Assembly (NCBI GenBank): GCA_027027675.1
Contig: JALVKT010000168.1
Span: 1 to 7,713 of the forward strand
Reading direction: 5' to 3'
DNA from: Thermofilaceae archaeon
GTDB lineage: Archaea > Thermoproteota > Thermoprotei > Thermofilales > Thermofilaceae
Length of the DNA stretch: 7,713 bases
Positions 6,217 through 7,713 of the stretch are shown here, piece after piece (the first letter of the stretch is position 1; each line of letters begins with the position of its first letter). The notes beneath the pieces are model-generated. The model saw nothing but the letters and a program-made list of their open reading frames with translations. It searched no databases and was not told the origin of the DNA. Made by a program: the position numbers and the translations under genes.

Positions 6217-6236
6217 CCTTTTCCTGCGTTTTTATC
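6217..6236 (+). terminator. Possible U-rich terminator after the membrane kinase
   Basis: Two short T-runs (CCCTTTTCC and GCGTTTTTAT) begin about 17 nt after the stop codon at 6201. T-runs just past a stop are the usual archaeal termination signal. No clear hairpin precedes them. Confidence 0.4.
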
Positions 6237-6280
6237 TCCTTACAGGCCCCTCCACTTCTTCATGCGGAAAACTTGTCCTC

Positions 6281-6360
6281 TTCAGGGTATTCGTGCAGCC
6301 TGAACGCGGGGTCTAGCCTAGAGCGCGGTGTGCCGCGGCGGCAAGCCGGCGGCTCGCCGG
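6281..6360. other. Cluster of inverted repeats in GC-rich intergenic DNA, possible structured RNA
   Basis: In the 198-bp gap between the membrane kinase and the endonuclease-like gene there are four inverted repeats in about 80 bp. TTCAGG/CCTGAA (6281-6286, 6299-6304) has a 12-nt loop. TCTAG/CTAGA (6312-6316, 6318-6322) is a palindrome around one base. CGCGG/CCGCG (6324-6328, 6333-6337) has a 4-nt loop. CCGGCG/CGCCGG (6346-6351, 6355-6360) has a 3-nt loop. The right half is visibly richer in G+C than the other intergenic stretches here, as expected for a folded RNA in a hyperthermophile. I could not fit it to a tRNA, a C/D box sRNA, SRP RNA or RNase P RNA. The strand of any transcript is unknown. 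A short minus-strand reading frame covers the same DNA. Confidence 0.3.
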
Positions 6361-6370
6361 GACGGAAAGG

Positions 6371-6380
6371 GATAATACTT
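6371..6380 (+). promoter_or_regulatory. Probable TATA element for the endonuclease-PUA gene pair
   Basis: GATAATACTT is centred about 26 nt upstream of the GTG at 6400. It shares the 10-mer GGGATAATAC (6369-6378) with the region before the membrane kinase gene (5449-5458). Its position fits a leaderless transcript starting at the GTG. Confidence 0.42.
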
Positions 6381-6399
6381 CTCACATGTTTTTCCCAAC

Positions 6400-6963
6400 G
6401 TGTCAACTGATACTGGTGGAGAAAAGAAGGTGCTAGTTGCCAAAGGCAGGCTGGAGGGCAGCCTGGTTATCGTGGAGGACCCCGAGGCAGTCTCGTTTCT
6501 CTACGAGAAGGGCTACGGCGTAATGTTCGGGGGGACGCTGAGGCTTAAGCTTGTAGAGGCCGCGTACCTCGTCTACAGGGGTTTCCTCGAGGTGGATGGG
6601 GCGGATTTCTGGAGCCTTGTTGAGGCTGGTGCGCGTGAAAACCCGGAGTTCTGGACTATACTTAACGTGTACTCCGACCTCAGGAACAGGGCCCTGGTTG
6701 CAAAGCCCGGCGTGGAGGACGAGGAGATACTTGTCGACTGGAAAAAGAAGGAGAGGGTGCGCCGGCTCCTAGTCAGGGTTGTCCGTGAAGGCATAAGGGT
6801 CGGCTTTCCCCTCTTCGAGGAGCTGTTTAGGAGGGCCTTGGAGAGCGGCCGGGAACTCGTAATGGCAGTAGTAGATAAGGAGGGCGTCATCTCATACTAC
6901 ATAGTCGAGGGTGTGAGTCGTGAAGGACCGGAAGTCCTTGCTGGTCTCCCGTTTCAGGATTAG
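6400..6963 (+). CDS. tRNA-splicing endonuclease-like protein, probable non-catalytic (structural) subunit
   Basis: The 187-residue protein follows the two-domain layout of archaeal EndA. The N-terminal part has VEAAYLVYRGFLEVDG (52-67), like the family's EAxYL...G.IEV. The C-terminal nuclease domain has LNVYSDLRNRALVAKPG (88-104), FPLFEELFRRALESGRELVMAVVD (136-159) and ISYYIVEG (164-171). EndA excises introns from pre-tRNA at bulge-helix-bulge sites using a Tyr-His-Lys triad. None is visible here: the Tyr region reads LVDW (111-114), the His region is Lys/Arg-rich (KKKERVRRLLV, 115-125), and the Lys before LVxAVVD is Glu152. This fits the structural subunit of crenarchaeal (alpha-beta)2 enzymes, whose catalytic partner would be encoded elsewhere. 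The GTG at 6400 has a TATA element 26 nt upstream. GTG 6430 with GGTGGAG at 6415-6421 is a plausible shorter start. It overlaps the next gene by 44 bp. Confidence 0.75.
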   Translation: MSTDTGGEKKVLVAKGRLEGSLVIVEDPEAVSFLYEKGYGVMFGGTLRLKLVEAAYLVYRGFLEVDGADFWSLVEAGARENPEFWTILNVYSDLRNRALVAKPGVEDEEILVDWKKKERVRRLLVRVVREGIRVGFPLFEELFRRALESGRELVMAVVDKEGVISYYIVEGVSREGPEVLAGLPFQD

Positions 6964-7450
6964 CAAGAAGGAGCGGCGGGCCCTGGTGGCGAAGCTTCGG
7001 GAGGAGCTCGGGGAGAGGGCAGCCGCCCTCGTAGAGGGTGAGGAAGACGTCGAGATTGCTAGGCTTAGACATCCGAAGTTTGAGGAAATAGTGCTCGTGA
7101 AGGGTGTCCCGGCATACTTTTACTATGAAGGCGAAGTGTACCCCTCGCTACTCCTACTCTACAGGCTGGGCTACGACCCGGGCCTCCCAAGGGTCTACGT
7201 TGACGCCGGGGCGGTGCCACACATACTTAACGGCGCGGACGTCATGGTTCCCGGGATAACAAGGGTTGAGGGGGACTTTGGAGAGGGAGAGAAGCTCTTC
7301 GTCGCCGATGAGGAGAAGAAGAGGGTCTTTGCAGTGGGAAAAGCCCTTATGAGCAGTGAGTCCATCAGGGAGGCAGGGCGCGGCAAGGCTGTTCTGAACG
7401 TTCACTACGCTGGAGACGAGCTATGGAAGATTATGAACCAGGTTTTCTAG
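6920..7450 (+). CDS. PUA-domain RNA-binding protein, MCT-1/Tma20-like
   Basis: The 176-residue protein has the layout of archaeal Tma20/MCT-1 homologues. A short N-terminal part with RISKKERRALVAKLREELGE (about 13-32) leads a pre-PUA domain. It is followed by a PUA domain from about residue 90: RVYVDAGAVPHILNGADVMVPGI (91-113), then LFVADEEKKRVFAVGKALMSSE (126-147), and the end GKAVLNVHYAGDELW (155-169), the GKAxxxxHxxGDxLW signature of this group. The eukaryotic relatives pair with DENR/Tma22 in ribosome recycling and reinitiation; the archaeal role is less settled but is probably in translation or RNA binding. The GTG at 6920 lies inside the end of the endonuclease-like gene, with GAGGGTGTGA (6907-6916) as a ribosome-binding site; TTG 6938 is an alternative start. 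The overlap suggests coupled translation. Its 3' end faces the beta-CASP RNase gene, with 8 bp between stop codons. Confidence 0.88.
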   Translation: MKDRKSLLVSRFRISKKERRALVAKLREELGERAAALVEGEEDVEIARLRHPKFEEIVLVKGVPAYFYYEGEVYPSLLLLYRLGYDPGLPRVYVDAGAVPHILNGADVMVPGITRVEGDFGEGEKLFVADEEKKRVFAVGKALMSSESIREAGRGKAVLNVHYAGDELWKIMNQVF

Positions 7451-7458
7451 CGCTCGTG

Positions 7459-7713
7459 TTAGTAGAGCCTTACAGCCTCCATGTTTTGCGGCGATGAAAC
7501 CTCGTAGCCCAGCCCGTGCTTCCGTTTAAGATAGTTTAAGAAGCTCCTGAACTCCCTGATCTTGTTCCTTTCCCCGTGGTTTAGTATTATGTGCCTCGGG
7601 GTGGGGGAGATGTGCCTTATATACCTCGCCAGCTGCGGCCGGTCACTGTGCCCGGAAAAGCCCTCCACCCGGTATACGCGCATCTTTAGTTCGCGGATAA
7701 TCTTTTTGCCCCG
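7459..7713 (-). CDS. C-terminal end of an archaeal beta-CASP (CPSF-type) RNase; runs off the right edge
   Basis: A minus-strand frame is open from the right window edge to the TAA at 7459-7461, giving the last 84 residues. EGFSGHSDRPQL (17-28 of the fragment) carries the beta-CASP His of the (A/G)H(S/T)D motif (His22), and IILNHGE (42-48) carries the last metal-binding His (His46). The ending SSPQNMEAVRLY fits the P.N.E..RL close of archaeal CPSF homologues. These metallo-beta-lactamase-fold enzymes act as RNA endonucleases/5'-3' exonucleases in RNA processing and, for aCPSF1, in transcription termination. KH domains would be N-terminal and out of view, so aCPSF1 and aCPSF2 cannot be told apart. 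An ATG at 7683 lies inside the gene and is not its start, because the upstream residues GKKIIRELK also match the family. Confidence 0.85.
   Translation of the reverse strand, partial: RGKKIIRELKMRVYRVEGFSGHSDRPQLARYIRHISPTPRHIILNHGERNKIREFRSFLNYLKRKHGLGYEVSSPQNMEAVRLY

Noticed and set aside
6255..6295. C/D box sRNA on the minus strand
   Set aside because: A CTGA and an ATGAAGA occur, but in the wrong order and without a matching second box pair.
6300..6375. tRNA gene in the GC-rich spacer
   Set aside because: TAGCCTAG looks a little like a D-arm box A, but no T-arm with a GTTC core, anticodon stem or 7-bp acceptor stem can be fitted on either strand.
7459..7683. Stand-alone 74-residue gene from ATG 7683
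   Set aside because: The frame continues upstream to the window edge with residues that fit the beta-CASP family, so this is the end of a larger gene.

Overview
The window looks like part of a hyperthermophilic archaeal chromosome, most likely Crenarchaeota/Thermoprotei (a Thermofilum-like lineage is my guess). The reasons are isopentenyl phosphate kinase, an archaeal beta-CASP (CPSF-type) RNase, an MCT-1/Tma20-like PUA protein, a non-catalytic tRNA-splicing endonuclease subunit, A/T-rich TATA elements about 25-28 nt upstream of starts that lack Shine-Dalgarno sites, and dense, often overlapping genes with GC-rich codons. No mobile element, CRISPR array, rRNA or tRNA gene was found.

Left part (1-3589). 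A minus-strand gene running off the left edge (possibly a NurA-type nuclease) diverges from a plus-strand group around a nearly symmetric TATA element at 238-249. The plus-strand group is a UDP-sugar 6-dehydrogenase (UDP-ManNAc/WecC type), an M20 metallopeptidase/amidohydrolase, and a fused MoaD-MoaE molybdopterin synthase.

Centre (3579-6201). Two more molybdenum/tungsten cofactor genes, moaB then moaC, lie on the minus strand. They overlap by 4 bp with each other and meet the MoaD-MoaE gene tail to tail with an 11-bp overlap. Together they cover the MoaC step (making cyclic pyranopterin monophosphate), the MoaDE step (dithiolene sulfur insertion) and the MoaB step (adenylylation of molybdopterin); moaA and moeA are not in the window. 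moaB diverges from an isopentenyl phosphate kinase gene, which is followed by a multi-pass membrane kinase of the phytol/dolichol kinase (VTE5/SEC59-like) family. The two neighbouring kinases suggest an isoprenoid phosphorylation module.

Right part (6202-7713). A 198-bp intergenic region holds a cluster of inverted repeats in very GC-rich sequence, so it is a candidate structured RNA. After it come a tRNA-splicing endonuclease-like protein without visible catalytic residues and, overlapping it by 44 bp, a Tma20/MCT-1-like PUA protein. The C-terminal end of a beta-CASP RNase gene faces them from the minus strand. This end of the window is an RNA-processing and translation neighbourhood.

The most interesting points are the fused MoaD-MoaE with an internal Gly-rich thiocarboxylate site, the catalytically empty endonuclease subunit, the pairing of isopentenyl phosphate kinase with a prenol-kinase-like membrane protein, and the unexplained structured intergenic segment at 6281-6360.
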